This document shows, one piece after another, positions 25,041 through 32,943 of a stretch of 54,510 bases of DNA. The DNA comes from Thermohalobaculum sp038528605 (GTDB lineage: Bacteria > Pseudomonadota > Alphaproteobacteria > Rhodobacterales > Rhodobacteraceae): assembly GCA_038528605.1 (NCBI GenBank), contig JBCBEP010000009.1, positions 1 to 54,510 of the forward strand, read 5' to 3'. The translations under genes and the position numbers were made by a program. How positions within the stretch are numbered: the stretch's first letter is position 1; every line of letters starts with the position of its first letter. A model generated the notes under the pieces. The model was not told the origin of the DNA, made no database searches, and saw only the letters and a program-made list of their open reading frames with translations.

Positions 25041-26209
25041 CCGCGCTCTCCGAGACCGACAGCAGCGCCGAGCGAGTGGGGGGCGGCTTCGGGGTTCTCG
25101 ACCGCCTCGACCAGCCGGCCGTCCCGCACGAATTCCTGGCCGACCACGATGACCGTGGCCTTCGGGGGAAGGCCGTTGACCCAGACGCCTTCGGCCATGT
25201 CCCGGATCACGCGGACGGGGACGAAGCGGGCGCGGCGCTCGCTGTCGACGACCCGCACGCCGAGGCGGCCGTTATCGTCGAGCGTGAGCGCGGACTGGGG
25301 CAGGCGGTGCGCCTCTCCGCCATGGAGCACCACGCGGATCTCGGCGGTCATCCCGTCGCGCAGCATGCCGTCGCTGTTATCGAGCATGGCCTCGACCCGG
25401 TAGGTGCGCGTCTCCATGTCCCCCATCTGGCCCACGAAGCGGATCTCGCCGCGCCGTTCGGCGCCGGTGATAAGGCGGACCTCCACGTTCTGGCCGACCG
25501 CGAGCCGGTCCACATCCTGCTCCGAGACGAAGGCTGTCACCTTCACCTCGGCAAGGTCGATCACGCGGGCGCACATGTCGCCCGGGCCGAGGCGGGCGCC
25601 GAGTTCTGCAGCATCGCTCTCCAGCACCCCGTCGAACGGCGCGCGCATCTCGAGCCGCTCGATATCGATCTCGACGAGGCGCAGCGCGGCCTCCGCAGCC
25701 TGAAGCTCCGCCTCCCGCGCATTGGCCGCGGTGGCTGCGGTGAAGCCCTTCTCGGAAAGGCTGCGGGCGGCTTCGGCATCGGCGAGGGCCTGCGAGACGC
25801 GCGCCTCCGCCTCGGCGAGCTGGGCGGCGCGGGAACCTTCGTCGAGACGGCAGAGCACATCGCCACGCGCCACGCGGGCCCCGGCGCGCAGGGGGTCCGA
25901 GACCACCAGGCCGGTGGTCTCCGCCTCCACATCGACACTCCGCCGTGCCTCCGTCCGCCCCCTAAGCCGGGCCTGCTCCAGCGCAGGCTCCGCGACGGAT
26001 CGGACCACCATGACCGGGACGGGGCCCGCCGGAGCGTTCGCGCCCGCTCGCGGCTCGGGCGCCTCCTCGGGCGCGCTCTCGACCTCGGCCACAGGCTCGG
26101 GTGACGCGGTGAGCGCCATCATCTGCGCAAGGTTGCCTTCGCGCAGCCCGAACCACCAGGCGATGCCTGCAATGACCGCAACGGCGGCGAGGATCGAGGT
26201 AAGGCGCAT
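25037..26209 (-). CDS. RND efflux periplasmic adaptor (membrane fusion protein)
   Basis: The 390-residue HlyD/AcrA-type adaptor starts MRLTSILAAVAVIAGIAWWFG (membrane anchor). The barrel-sandwich halves follow: LRGRTEARRSVDVEAETTGLVV (about 78-100) and RAPFDGVLE. A helical hairpin (about 125-180) is rich in Ala and Glu, and the beta-barrel and membrane-proximal domain include LPQSALTLDDNGRLGVRVVD. It links the permease to an outer-membrane channel. It is the first gene of the two-gene operon, with its end overlapping the permease start. The upstream gap is shared with panB and contains an inverted repeat. Confidence 0.92.
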   Translation of the reverse strand: MRLTSILAAVAVIAGIAWWFGLREGNLAQMMALTASPEPVAEVESAPEEAPEPRAGANAPAGPVPVMVVRSVAEPALEQARLRGRTEARRSVDVEAETTGLVVSDPLRAGARVARGDVLCRLDEGSRAAQLAEAEARVSQALADAEAARSLSEKGFTAATAANAREAELQAAEAALRLVEIDIERLEMRAPFDGVLESDAAELGARLGPGDMCARVIDLAEVKVTAFVSEQDVDRLAVGQNVEVRLITGAERRGEIRFVGQMGDMETRTYRVEAMLDNSDGMLRDGMTAEIRVVLHGGEAHRLPQSALTLDDNGRLGVRVVDSERRARFVPVRVIRDMAEGVWVNGLPPKATVIVVGQEFVRDGRLVEAVENPEAAPHSLGAAVGLGERG

Positions 26210-26438
26210 GCGTTCCTACTTCTTCTGTGACGACCCGAGCAGACTTAACGCAAAAGGCCCACGGGTCCGTCGAGCAGAGATAATAGGTCGCGGGCCGTGT
26301 TGAAGGAAGACATTGGGCCCTGTCAGGCTGCGCTGACATGGCTGCTATGCCGTTAGCGACACGCCGGAACGGGTAGGCCGGGGCCTTCGGGGGCGCTAGG
26401 CTCCGCGCAGCTTGGCGGGCAGCAACGGAGGAAGCCCC
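26210..26438. other. Divergent promoter region, RND adaptor / panB
   Basis: 229 bp between divergent starts. It contains the inverted repeat TGTCAG-N6-CTGACA (26321-26338) and a GC hairpin-like patch near 26374-26400. I cannot assign -10/-35 boxes with confidence. Confidence 0.4.
26321..26338. promoter_or_regulatory. Inverted repeat between RND adaptor and panB
   Basis: TGTCAG, 6 bases, CTGACA: perfect 6-bp arms, placed 112 bp from the adaptor start and 101 bp from panB. It could bind a dimeric repressor of the efflux pair. No regulator gene is adjacent, so this is tentative. Confidence 0.35.
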
Positions 26439-27299
26439 ATGTCGACGCAGAGCACGATCTCGAAGAAATCGGCCATCGCGACACCGGAAAGCGCGCCGGG
26501 GCGCAAGCGGATGACGGTGCCGGCCTTCACGGCGCGCAAGGGCGGGGAGCCGCTGGTCTGCCTCACCTCCTACACCGCCCATGTGGCCGCGCTTTGCGAC
26601 GAGCAATGCGACCTGCTGCTGGTGGGGGACAGCCTCGGCATGGTGATCCATGGCATGCAGAACACCCTCGGCGTCACGCTCGAGCACATGATCATGCACG
26701 GCCAGGCGGTGGTGCGCGGGGCGAACAAGGCCATCGTGGTGGTCGACATGCCCTTCGGCAGCTTCGAGGAAAGCCCGGAGATCGCGTTTCGGAACGCCAG
26801 CCGCGTGGTGAAGGAGACCGGCTGCCATGCGGTAAAGCTGGAGGGCGGGGCGGATATGGCGCCAACCATCCAGTACCTCGCGCGCCGCGGCATCCCGGTG
26901 ATGGCCCATATCGGCCTCATGCCCCAGGCCATGAACACCGCCGGCGGCTTCAAGGCGGTGCGGGACGAGGCGCAGTTCGAAGCGGTGATCGCGGATGCGA
27001 GGGCAGTCGAGGCCGCGGGGGCCTTCTCGGTGGTGGTGGAGGGGGTGGCGGCGCCGCTCGCCCAGCAGATCACCGATGCGATCGGCATCCCCACCATCGG
27101 CATCGGTGCATCGGCCGCCTGCGACGGGCAGATCCTCGTCTTCGAGGACATGGTGGGCCTCATGCCGCGCGTGCCGACCTTCGTGAAGCGCTACGGCACG
27201 ATGGAGGAGATGATGCGCGCCTCGATCGAACAGTATGCCGGCGAAGTGCGCGCCCGCAGCTTCCCGGGCGAGGAGCACACCTACAAGGCCAAGGGCTGA
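26439..27299 (+). CDS. panB: 3-methyl-2-oxobutanoate hydroxymethyltransferase
   Basis: The 286-residue enzyme makes ketopantoate from alpha-ketoisovalerate and methylenetetrahydrofolate, the first step of pantothenate/coenzyme A synthesis. Conserved blocks are LTSYTAHVAALCDEQCDLLLVGDSLGMV (metal-binding Asp), VDMPFGSFEESPE, VKLEGG, GIPVMAHIGLMPQ, VVEGV and TIGIGASAACDGQILVFEDMVG. ATG 26439 follows GGAGGAAG and gives the usual length; an in-frame ATG 27 bases earlier lacks a ribosome-binding site. panC is not adjacent. Confidence 0.96.
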   Translation: MSTQSTISKKSAIATPESAPGRKRMTVPAFTARKGGEPLVCLTSYTAHVAALCDEQCDLLLVGDSLGMVIHGMQNTLGVTLEHMIMHGQAVVRGANKAIVVVDMPFGSFEESPEIAFRNASRVVKETGCHAVKLEGGADMAPTIQYLARRGIPVMAHIGLMPQAMNTAGGFKAVRDEAQFEAVIADARAVEAAGAFSVVVEGVAAPLAQQITDAIGIPTIGIGASAACDGQILVFEDMVGLMPRVPTFVKRYGTMEEMMRASIEQYAGEVRARSFPGEEHTYKAKG

Positions 27300-27322
27300 G
27301 CGGCTTGGGCGACGGGACCGGG

Positions 27323-27763
27323 ATGGCCGGCGCCGAGCGGACGGCGGAGAACGACGCGATCTACCGTTACATCCGGAGCGAGCTGCAGTTCGAACTGGGG
27401 CTGATCAACGCGCGGGTGAACTGGCTGGTGACGAGCCAGGCGTTTCTCTTCGTGCCGCTCACGTTGGGCGCGGAGGGGGGCGGGATCGCGGGCTCCACGC
27501 TCTATCCGGTCATCCCGCTCCTCGGCGTCGCGATCTGCCTTCTGGTGCTTGTCTCCGTTGTCGCGGCGGCGTGGCGGGCGCATCAGTGGCGGGCGAAGGC
27601 GCGGCAGGGCGGCTATACGGGCGAGGGTGAGGAAGGCCGCTTCTCCATCGTCCTGCCCCACACGCCGCTCATCCCCCTCATGGGCCATATCGGTGGGGTG
27701 GGCGTGCCCGTGGTGCTGGTTCTCGCCTGGACGCTGATCCTGGTCGTGCCCCCAGGGGCCTGA
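27323..27763 (+). CDS. Uncharacterised two-helix membrane protein
   Basis: A 146-residue protein I do not recognise. The N-terminus has an amphipathic stretch YRYIRSELQFELGLINARVNWLVTSQAFLF. Hydrophobic segments follow at about 38-75 (FVPLTLGAEGGGIAGSTLYPVIPLLGVAICLLVLVSVVAAAW) and 120-145 (IGGVGVPVVLVLAWTLILVV), with a charged loop between them. The ATG lies 23 bases after the panB stop with GGGACCGGG before it, a weak ribosome-binding site. It is probably co-transcribed with panB, but no functional link is evident. Confidence 0.65.
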   Translation: MAGAERTAENDAIYRYIRSELQFELGLINARVNWLVTSQAFLFVPLTLGAEGGGIAGSTLYPVIPLLGVAICLLVLVSVVAAAWRAHQWRAKARQGGYTGEGEEGRFSIVLPHTPLIPLMGHIGGVGVPVVLVLAWTLILVVPPGA

Positions 27764-27785
27764 TGGGCGTATCTTTATGGCGAAC

Positions 27786-27843
27786 CGGAAACGCCCCTGG
27801 TCGCCGGGCCCGCCCCCGCGAGCCGCGGTGGGGGGCGTTCCGC
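27786..27843. other. Imperfect inverted repeat behind the panB pair
   Basis: CGGAAACGCCCC on the left and GGGGGCGTTCCG on the right pair over about 11 bp with a one-base bulge, enclosing a C-rich loop. It lies in the gap between two convergent genes and may act as a bidirectional transcription barrier. No U-tract. Confidence 0.35.
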
Positions 27844-27904
27844 TGGATCCTCCGCTCGAGCCGGAGGATGACTGGTGCGGGTTCATGCCGTTCGCCTCGA
27901 CGCG

Positions 27905-29152
27905 CTAGATCGCCACGCGGCGCGATGCGACGGCCAGCGCACCAAGAGCGAGCAGGCCCGCGATGGCATAGGCGCCGAGAACGCCCTGGATCTCCGCATA
28001 GCTCATCTCGCCGGCGGCGCTGGTGCCTGCAGAGGCGAGGATGAGCGAGCCCGCGAAGAGGAGGCGGCCCGCGAAGCTCTGCAGCGAAAGGTAGGTCGCG
28101 CGGCTCTCGCTCGCGAGCATCGGCTGGATGCGGGCGAGGATGAACGGGCGGGAAAGCGCGTCGGGCACCATGCGCAGGAAGAGGAGGGCGATGACGAGAA
28201 GGTCATTCGTGAGCGCCAACATGCCCGTGAGGGCGATCTGCATCCCGAAGGCCAGCAGCAGCGTCGCGCCGAGGCCGATGCGCCGCCTGATCCCGCCGGC
28301 CAACAGCGAGGCGAGGAGCGAGAGCAGCATCATCACCGTGACGACCGCGCCGCTGACGGCAGGCGCGTCAGCCGCGAGCCCCGCCTCGGCCAGCGCCGTC
28401 TCGATGAAGGGCTGCCCGAAGACGAAGGGAATGTGGCTGTAGCCATACATCAGGACGCTGAGCGCAAAGATCCAGCAGAGGACCGGTTCGCGGAACGCAG
28501 CGCCGAGGCTCGCGGCGCGGGCAAGCTCCCCGCCTTCGCGCCTGGCCGGCGTGCTCCGCGGTGGCTCCGCCATGCGAAGTGCCGCCCAGAGCATGCCGCC
28601 AAAGGCCGCGGCGCCCGCGAAGAAGGGCAGGCTGGGCTCCCAAAGCGCCATGATGCCCCCGGTGAAGGCCGAAAGCGCGAGGGCGGAGAAGGAGTAGCGC
28701 CAGGCGGTGAGTTCCGCCTGCTCGATCTCTCCTTCGCGCCCCTCTGCGGCGAGCGACTCGTAGAGAAGCGCGCTGTCCGTCCCGGACGCGAAGGCCATGC
28801 TCGCCCCCAGCAGCACCTGCGCCAGCGCGAAGGCCGCGAAGCCCTCGCCCACCGCCAGCAACAGCCCGCCCGCGAGCCCCACGGCGGCGGAGGCGATCAG
28901 CGTCAGCCGCCGTCCCACCCGGTCCGACATCCAGCCCGACGGCACTTCAAGCGCCGTCGTCCCGATATCGTAGATCGCGTAGAGCAGGATGGCCTCGGCC
29001 GCCGAAAGCTCGGACTGGAAGTACAGGAACCAGACCGCCTGCCAGAAGATCAGGCCCTGGAAGAAGCGCAGCCACGGATAGAGCGCCACGTTGCGCGCCG
29101 TATCGGGTCGCGCTGCCGTGGCGACGGGGCTAGAGGCAGCTGGGCTGGGCAT
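27905..29152 (-). CDS. MFS transporter
   Basis: This 415-residue protein has about twelve membrane helices in two halves. The cytoplasmic loop 2-3 motif reads SGWMSDRVGRRLTLIASAAVG (about 98-118), close to the MFS consensus GxLaDrxGrr. The sequence TTALEVPSGWMSD is typical of a drug-exporter-like MFS subgroup. A hydrophilic loop near 195-215 (RMAEPPRSTPARREGGE) divides the halves. The substrate cannot be inferred. It is divergent from the yfgM-bamB operon and convergent with the panB pair. Confidence 0.88.
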   Translation of the reverse strand: MPSPAASSPVATAARPDTARNVALYPWLRFFQGLIFWQAVWFLYFQSELSAAEAILLYAIYDIGTTALEVPSGWMSDRVGRRLTLIASAAVGLAGGLLLAVGEGFAAFALAQVLLGASMAFASGTDSALLYESLAAEGREGEIEQAELTAWRYSFSALALSAFTGGIMALWEPSLPFFAGAAAFGGMLWAALRMAEPPRSTPARREGGELARAASLGAAFREPVLCWIFALSVLMYGYSHIPFVFGQPFIETALAEAGLAADAPAVSGAVVTVMMLLSLLASLLAGGIRRRIGLGATLLLAFGMQIALTGMLALTNDLLVIALLFLRMVPDALSRPFILARIQPMLASESRATYLSLQSFAGRLLFAGSLILASAGTSAAGEMSYAEIQGVLGAYAIAGLLALGALAVASRRVAI

Positions 29153-29242
29153 CGTGCATCCCGGAGAGGATTGGTGGCCCGAGCATCCCGCGCCCCGCCA
29201 CGGGGCGCAAGCGCCGGAGGCCGCCGGTTTGCGCGTTGGGCA

Positions 29243-29270
29243 TTGCGCGGGCCGGGCGTTTGACTAGGGT
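29243..29270 (+). promoter_or_regulatory. Candidate promoter of yfgM-bamB
   Basis: TTGCGC (29243-29248), 16 bases, TAGGGT (29265-29270), 29 bp before the yfgM start codon. The hexamers are only partial matches and the spacing is slightly short. Confidence 0.3.
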
Positions 29271-29299
29271 GCGCGCCACCAACGGGGAGAGAGAGCGGC

Positions 29300-29956
29300 G
29301 TGAGCGATACCGACAGTTTCATCCGCGAGGTGACGGAGGAAGTCCGGCAGGACCGGATGCTCCGCTACTGGAAAGCCTACGGGCCCTATATCATCGGCGG
29401 CATCCTCCTGGTGGTCGCCATCGCCGCGGGTCTCGCCTATTGGGAGGCGCTCGAGGAACAGCGCGCGGCCGACAATGGCGGCCTGCTCCTGCAGGCGCAG
29501 GAGGCCGAGCCGGCAACGGCGCAGGCGATCGCGGAGGAGGTGTCGGGCGGCGCGCAGCTCATCGCCCGCCTCCGCGCAGCGCAGGCCCAGGCTGCGGCGG
29601 GCGAGCGCGCGGAGGCCGCCACGCTCTACGACGCCATCGCCGACGATCAGGCCCAGCCCGAGCGCTACCGCGCCCTGGCCCGGCTCGAGGCTATCCGGCT
29701 CCGCGCGTCGCTCGGAGAGCCGGCCGCCATGCTTCCCGCTCTCGACGAGATGGCGATGCCCGGCGCGCTCTACCGTCCGCTCGCCCTCGAGCTGCGTGCC
29801 ACCCTCCGCCTCAACGATGGCGACATCGCCGGCGCCCGGGCGGACCTCGCGACGATCATGACCGAGCCCATGGCGACGGGCGAGACCCGTGCCCGGGCGA
29901 GCGCCCTGATGCAGACCCTGCCGCCCTCCGGCACGACCGGGGAGGTGAGCCAGTGA
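29300..29956 (+). CDS. YfgM-like periplasmic TPR protein
   Basis: The 218-residue product has a cytoplasmic start MSDTDSFIREVTEEVRQDRMLRYWKAYGPY, one membrane helix (about 31-50, IIGGILLVVAIAAGLAYWEAL) and a TPR-like helical domain outside. This is the YfgM/PF09976 architecture; in E. coli YfgM pairs with PpiD at the SecYEG exit. Start is GTG at 29300, with GGGGAGAGAG before it. Its stop overlaps the bamB start as GTGA, so translation is coupled. The order yfgM-bamB-der is conserved in proteobacteria and supports the call. Confidence 0.85.
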   Translation: MSDTDSFIREVTEEVRQDRMLRYWKAYGPYIIGGILLVVAIAAGLAYWEALEEQRAADNGGLLLQAQEAEPATAQAIAEEVSGGAQLIARLRAAQAQAAAGERAEAATLYDAIADDQAQPERYRALARLEAIRLRASLGEPAAMLPALDEMAMPGALYRPLALELRATLRLNDGDIAGARADLATIMTEPMATGETRARASALMQTLPPSGTTGEVSQ

Positions 29957-31335
29957 GCCGCGCCCTCATCCTCCTCGCCGTCCTGCTGCTGCCCACCGCC
30001 TGCAGCCTCTTCGACGACGAGGAGCGGCTCGAGGGCACGCGCATCCCCGTGCGCGGCGAGCGCAGCACCTCGATCACCGAGCCTCTGCCGGAGGGCGAGG
30101 AGCCCGCGTCCGGGGCCGATGCGGGCCCTGCGCTGAGCTTTCCCAGCGCCGACGCGGTCGTGGCTCCCACGGGCGGCGCCCCGCTGCCGCCCCCGCGCGA
30201 GCTCGAGGCCTGGACGCAGACCAATGCGGTGCCCTCGCACAATGCCGGCCATCTCTCCGGCCCGGCCTCGCTCCAGCGCGTCTGGACCGCCGATGCCGGC
30301 ACCGGGAACAGCGACGAGGCGCGGATCACCAGCGCCCCCGTCGCAGCCGATGGCCGGATCTTCACGCTCGATGCCGCCGCCGAGGTCCGCGCCTTCGATA
30401 CCGATACCGGCGCGCAGCGCTGGTCCACCCCGCTCGCGCCCGAGGGCGAGGACGGGGAGGAGGGCTTCGGCGGCGGCCTCGCCATTCTCGGCCCGCGCGT
30501 CTTTGCGACCACGGGCTTCGGCGAGATCGTGGCCCTCGAGGCGGGTTCGGGCGAGATCGCCTGGCGCACGAGCCTCGGTGCGCCCTTCCGCGCGGCGCCG
30601 GCCGCGGCGGGCGGCGTCATCGTGGCGGTCACGCGGGACAACCGCGCCTTCGGGGTCTCGGCCGAGAGCGGCGAGATCCTCTGGCGCGCCCCCGCCGCCG
30701 TCTCCGGCGCAGGCCTCCTCGGCGGCGCCTCGCCCGCTATCGCATCGGGGGCGGCGCTGCTGCCCTACAGCTCCGGCGAGCTTGTCGCGGTCCAGCTCGG
30801 CAATGGCCGCCGCTTCTGGAGCGCCGTGCTTTCGGGCGGGCGCCGGGGTCTCGCCCGCTCCGCCATTTCCGATGTGACCGGGGACCCCGTGGTGATCGGC
30901 CCCCTCGCGGTGGCGGCGAACCAGGCCGGGCGCATCGTCGCCATCGAAGGCCGCTCGGGCCGCCGCGTCTGGACCCGGTCCTTCGGCGCCGTGGGCCCCC
31001 TCTGGGCCGCGGGCGATACCCTCTTCATCGTGTCCGACGCGGCCGAACTCCTGCGCCTCTCCGCCCGCAACGGCGCCACGCTCTGGTCCACGCCGCTCCC
31101 CGCCTTCGAGGACCCCGAGGACCGGGAGGATCCGATCGGCTATTCCGGCCCCGTGCTGGTCGAAGGCCGGATCCTGGTCACCTCCTCCCTCGGCGAGCTC
31201 CTCGCCTTCGAGGGCGTGGGGGGCCAGCCGGTATCGACCACGGAGCTTACCGGCGGCTCGATCACCGGCCCCATCGTTCTCGACGGCACCGTCTTCGTGC
31301 TGACCGACGACGCCACGCTCGAGGCCTACCGCTAG
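29953..31335 (+). CDS. bamB: Outer-membrane assembly lipoprotein BamB (beta-propeller)
   Basis: This 460-residue lipoprotein has signal MSRALILLAVLLLPTAC (Cys17). A linker follows, then an eight-bladed PQQ-like beta-propeller with repeating blades such as DGRIFTLDAAAEVRAFDTDTGAQRW, GSGEIAWRTSLGAPFRAAPA, SGEILWRAPA and SGRRVWTRS. BamB assists beta-barrel insertion by the BAM complex at the outer membrane. The start is GTG at 29953, overlapping the yfgM stop; GGAGG lies 8 bases before. The protein is longer than E. coli BamB (about 390) because of the 70-residue linker after the lipid anchor. Confidence 0.9.
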   Translation: MSRALILLAVLLLPTACSLFDDEERLEGTRIPVRGERSTSITEPLPEGEEPASGADAGPALSFPSADAVVAPTGGAPLPPPRELEAWTQTNAVPSHNAGHLSGPASLQRVWTADAGTGNSDEARITSAPVAADGRIFTLDAAAEVRAFDTDTGAQRWSTPLAPEGEDGEEGFGGGLAILGPRVFATTGFGEIVALEAGSGEIAWRTSLGAPFRAAPAAAGGVIVAVTRDNRAFGVSAESGEILWRAPAAVSGAGLLGGASPAIASGAALLPYSSGELVAVQLGNGRRFWSAVLSGGRRGLARSAISDVTGDPVVIGPLAVAANQAGRIVAIEGRSGRRVWTRSFGAVGPLWAAGDTLFIVSDAAELLRLSARNGATLWSTPLPAFEDPEDREDPIGYSGPVLVEGRILVTSSLGELLAFEGVGGQPVSTTELTGGSITGPIVLDGTVFVLTDDATLEAYR

Positions 31336-31389
31336 GCCTGCCCGCCTCAGGCGCAGGGCTCTCGGTAGCGCCCCGGCACCCGCCCGGCC

Positions 31390-31437
31390 GCGACCACCAA
31401 CAAGTATCGCGGCGACCAGCCGCGATTCCGCCTGCTT
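31390..31437 (-). repeat. Isolated stem 1 of the three-stem element (copy C)
   Basis: On the minus strand this reads GGCGGAATCGCGGCTGGTCG and continues to the same ACTT...GGTGGTCGC ending as copies A and B. The 8-bp stem ATCGCGGC/GCCGCGAT has the TGGTC loop conserved. Stems 2 and 3 are absent. It lies between bamB and der. Confidence 0.7.
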
Positions 31438-31461
31438 CGGTGGCCCGGGCGCCTGCCTGCC

Positions 31462-31481
31462 CCTTGTGGGCTTCCACAAGG
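31462..31481. promoter_or_regulatory. Hairpin just upstream of der
   Basis: CCTTGTGG-GCTT-CCACAAGG: a perfect 8-bp stem with a 4-base loop, ending 17 bases before the der ATG. It could be a leader hairpin controlling ribosome access or a palindromic protein site. Confidence 0.4.
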
Positions 31482-31498
31482 CCCGTTAGGTGGCGGCC

Positions 31499-32875
31499 AT
31501 GCCGTTCACGCTCGCCATCATCGGTCGGCCCAATGTGGGGAAGTCGACCCTCTTCAACCGTCTCGTCGGCAAGCGCCTCGCGCTGGTCGACGACCGGCCG
31601 GGGGTAACGCGTGACCTGCGCGAGGGCGACGCGCGCCTCGGGGATCTCAGCTTCCGCGTGGTCGACACGGCGGGCCTCGAGGAGGCGACGGATGACAGCC
31701 TCCCCGCCCGCATGCGCCGGCTGACCGAGCGTGCGGTGGCGGAGAGCGATCTCTGCCTCTTCGTGATCGACGCCCGCGCAGGCGTCACGCCAACCGATCA
31801 GGTCTTCGCCGATCTCCTCCGCCGCGGCGGGCGCAAGGTGCTGCTCGCCACCAACAAGGCCGAGGGCCGCGCCGGCGAGGCGGGCATGTACGAGGCCTAT
31901 TCCCTCGGCCTCGGCGAGCCGATCCCGCTCTCCGCCGAGCACGGGGAGGGCATGGGCGAGCTCTACGCAGCGCTCGAACCCCACATCGCCGCCTTTGAGG
32001 CGGCCGAAGCATCGGGCGAGGCGGACCCGGCCGCGGGGGAGGATGACGACCTTGCCGAGAACCGGCCGATGCAGATCGCCGTCGTCGGCCGCCCCAATGC
32101 GGGCAAGTCCACGCTCGTCAACGCCATCCTGCGCGAGGACCGGCTGCTGACCGGCCCCGAGGCCGGGATCACGCGCGATGCCATCAGCGTCGATGCCCTG
32201 TGGGAGGGCCGCGCCTTCCGCATCTTCGACACGGCGGGCATGCGCAAGAAGGCCAAGGTGCAGGAGAAGCTCGAGAAGCTCTCGGTCTCCGACGGCCTGC
32301 GCGCGGTGCGCTTCGCCGAGGTCGTGATCCTGCTCATGGACGTCGAGAGCGCCTTCGAGACCCAGGACCTGCGCATCGCCGACCTCGCGGAGCGCGAAGG
32401 CCGCGCCGTGGTCTACGCCGTCAACAAATGGGATGCCGCTGAGGACCGTCAGCAGCTCCTCAAGGACCTGCACGAACGCGCGGGCCGCCTGTTGCCGCAG
32501 CTTTCGGGCACGCCGCTCGTCACCGTCAGCGCGCTCACCGGCAAGGGGCTCGACAAGCTGAAGGGCGCGGTGGAGCGCCAGCACCGGATCTGGAACATGC
32601 GCGTGCCCACGGCCCGGCTGAACGAGTGGCTTTCCGCCATGCTCTCGGCCCACCCGCCGCCGGCCCCGGGCGGGCGCCGCATCCGCATCCGCTTCGCCAC
32701 GCAGGTGAAAAGCCGGCCGCCGAGCTTCGTGGCGTTCTGCTCGAGGCCGGATGAGTTGCCGGCGGCCTACACCCGCTATCTCGTCGGCGGGCTCAGGCGC
32801 GATTTCGGGCTGGATGGCGTGCCGATCCGCTTCGACTACCGCAAGCGCGAGAACCCTTACGACAAGGGCCGCTGA
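31499..32875 (+). CDS. der: Ribosome biogenesis GTPase Der (EngA)
   Basis: A 458-residue protein with two tandem GTPase domains, unique to Der. G1 of the first is GRPNVGKST (9-17), with G3 DTAG soon after. G1 of the second is GRPNAGKST near 199, with DTAGMRKKAKV and NKWD. The C-terminal KH-like domain contains PTARLNEWLSAMLSAHPPPAPGGRRIRIRF and ends RENPYDKGR. It assists 50S subunit maturation. A GTG nine bases upstream is in frame; ATG 31499 is the conventional beginning MPFTLAIIGRPN. It follows bamB after 163 bp. Confidence 0.97.
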   Translation: MPFTLAIIGRPNVGKSTLFNRLVGKRLALVDDRPGVTRDLREGDARLGDLSFRVVDTAGLEEATDDSLPARMRRLTERAVAESDLCLFVIDARAGVTPTDQVFADLLRRGGRKVLLATNKAEGRAGEAGMYEAYSLGLGEPIPLSAEHGEGMGELYAALEPHIAAFEAAEASGEADPAAGEDDDLAENRPMQIAVVGRPNAGKSTLVNAILREDRLLTGPEAGITRDAISVDALWEGRAFRIFDTAGMRKKAKVQEKLEKLSVSDGLRAVRFAEVVILLMDVESAFETQDLRIADLAEREGRAVVYAVNKWDAAEDRQQLLKDLHERAGRLLPQLSGTPLVTVSALTGKGLDKLKGAVERQHRIWNMRVPTARLNEWLSAMLSAHPPPAPGGRRIRIRFATQVKSRPPSFVAFCSRPDELPAAYTRYLVGGLRRDFGLDGVPIRFDYRKRENPYDKGR

Positions 32876-32907
32876 CGCACAGATCGGGGCGGGATGCCGG
32901 GGAAAGG

Positions 32908-32931
32908 TCCGGGGCGCCGCAGCGCCCCGGA
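32908..32931. terminator. Bidirectional hairpin between der and the nucleotidase
   Basis: TCCGGGGCGC-CGCA-GCGCCCCGGA: a perfect 10-bp stem with a 4-base loop centred in the 68-bp gap between two convergent genes. There is no U-tract on either side, but stability and position suit a transcription end for both. Confidence 0.5.
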
Positions 32932-32943
32932 TCCGGTTGCGGC

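Noticed and set aside
22893..25403. 836-codon frame antisense to the RND permease
   Set aside because: Shadow frame; composition rich in His, Glu, Asp and Gly, no ribosome-binding site and no domain.
27905..29152. MFS gene as a recently acquired resistance determinant
   Set aside because: GC content and codon use match the neighbours, and no mobile-element remnants flank it.
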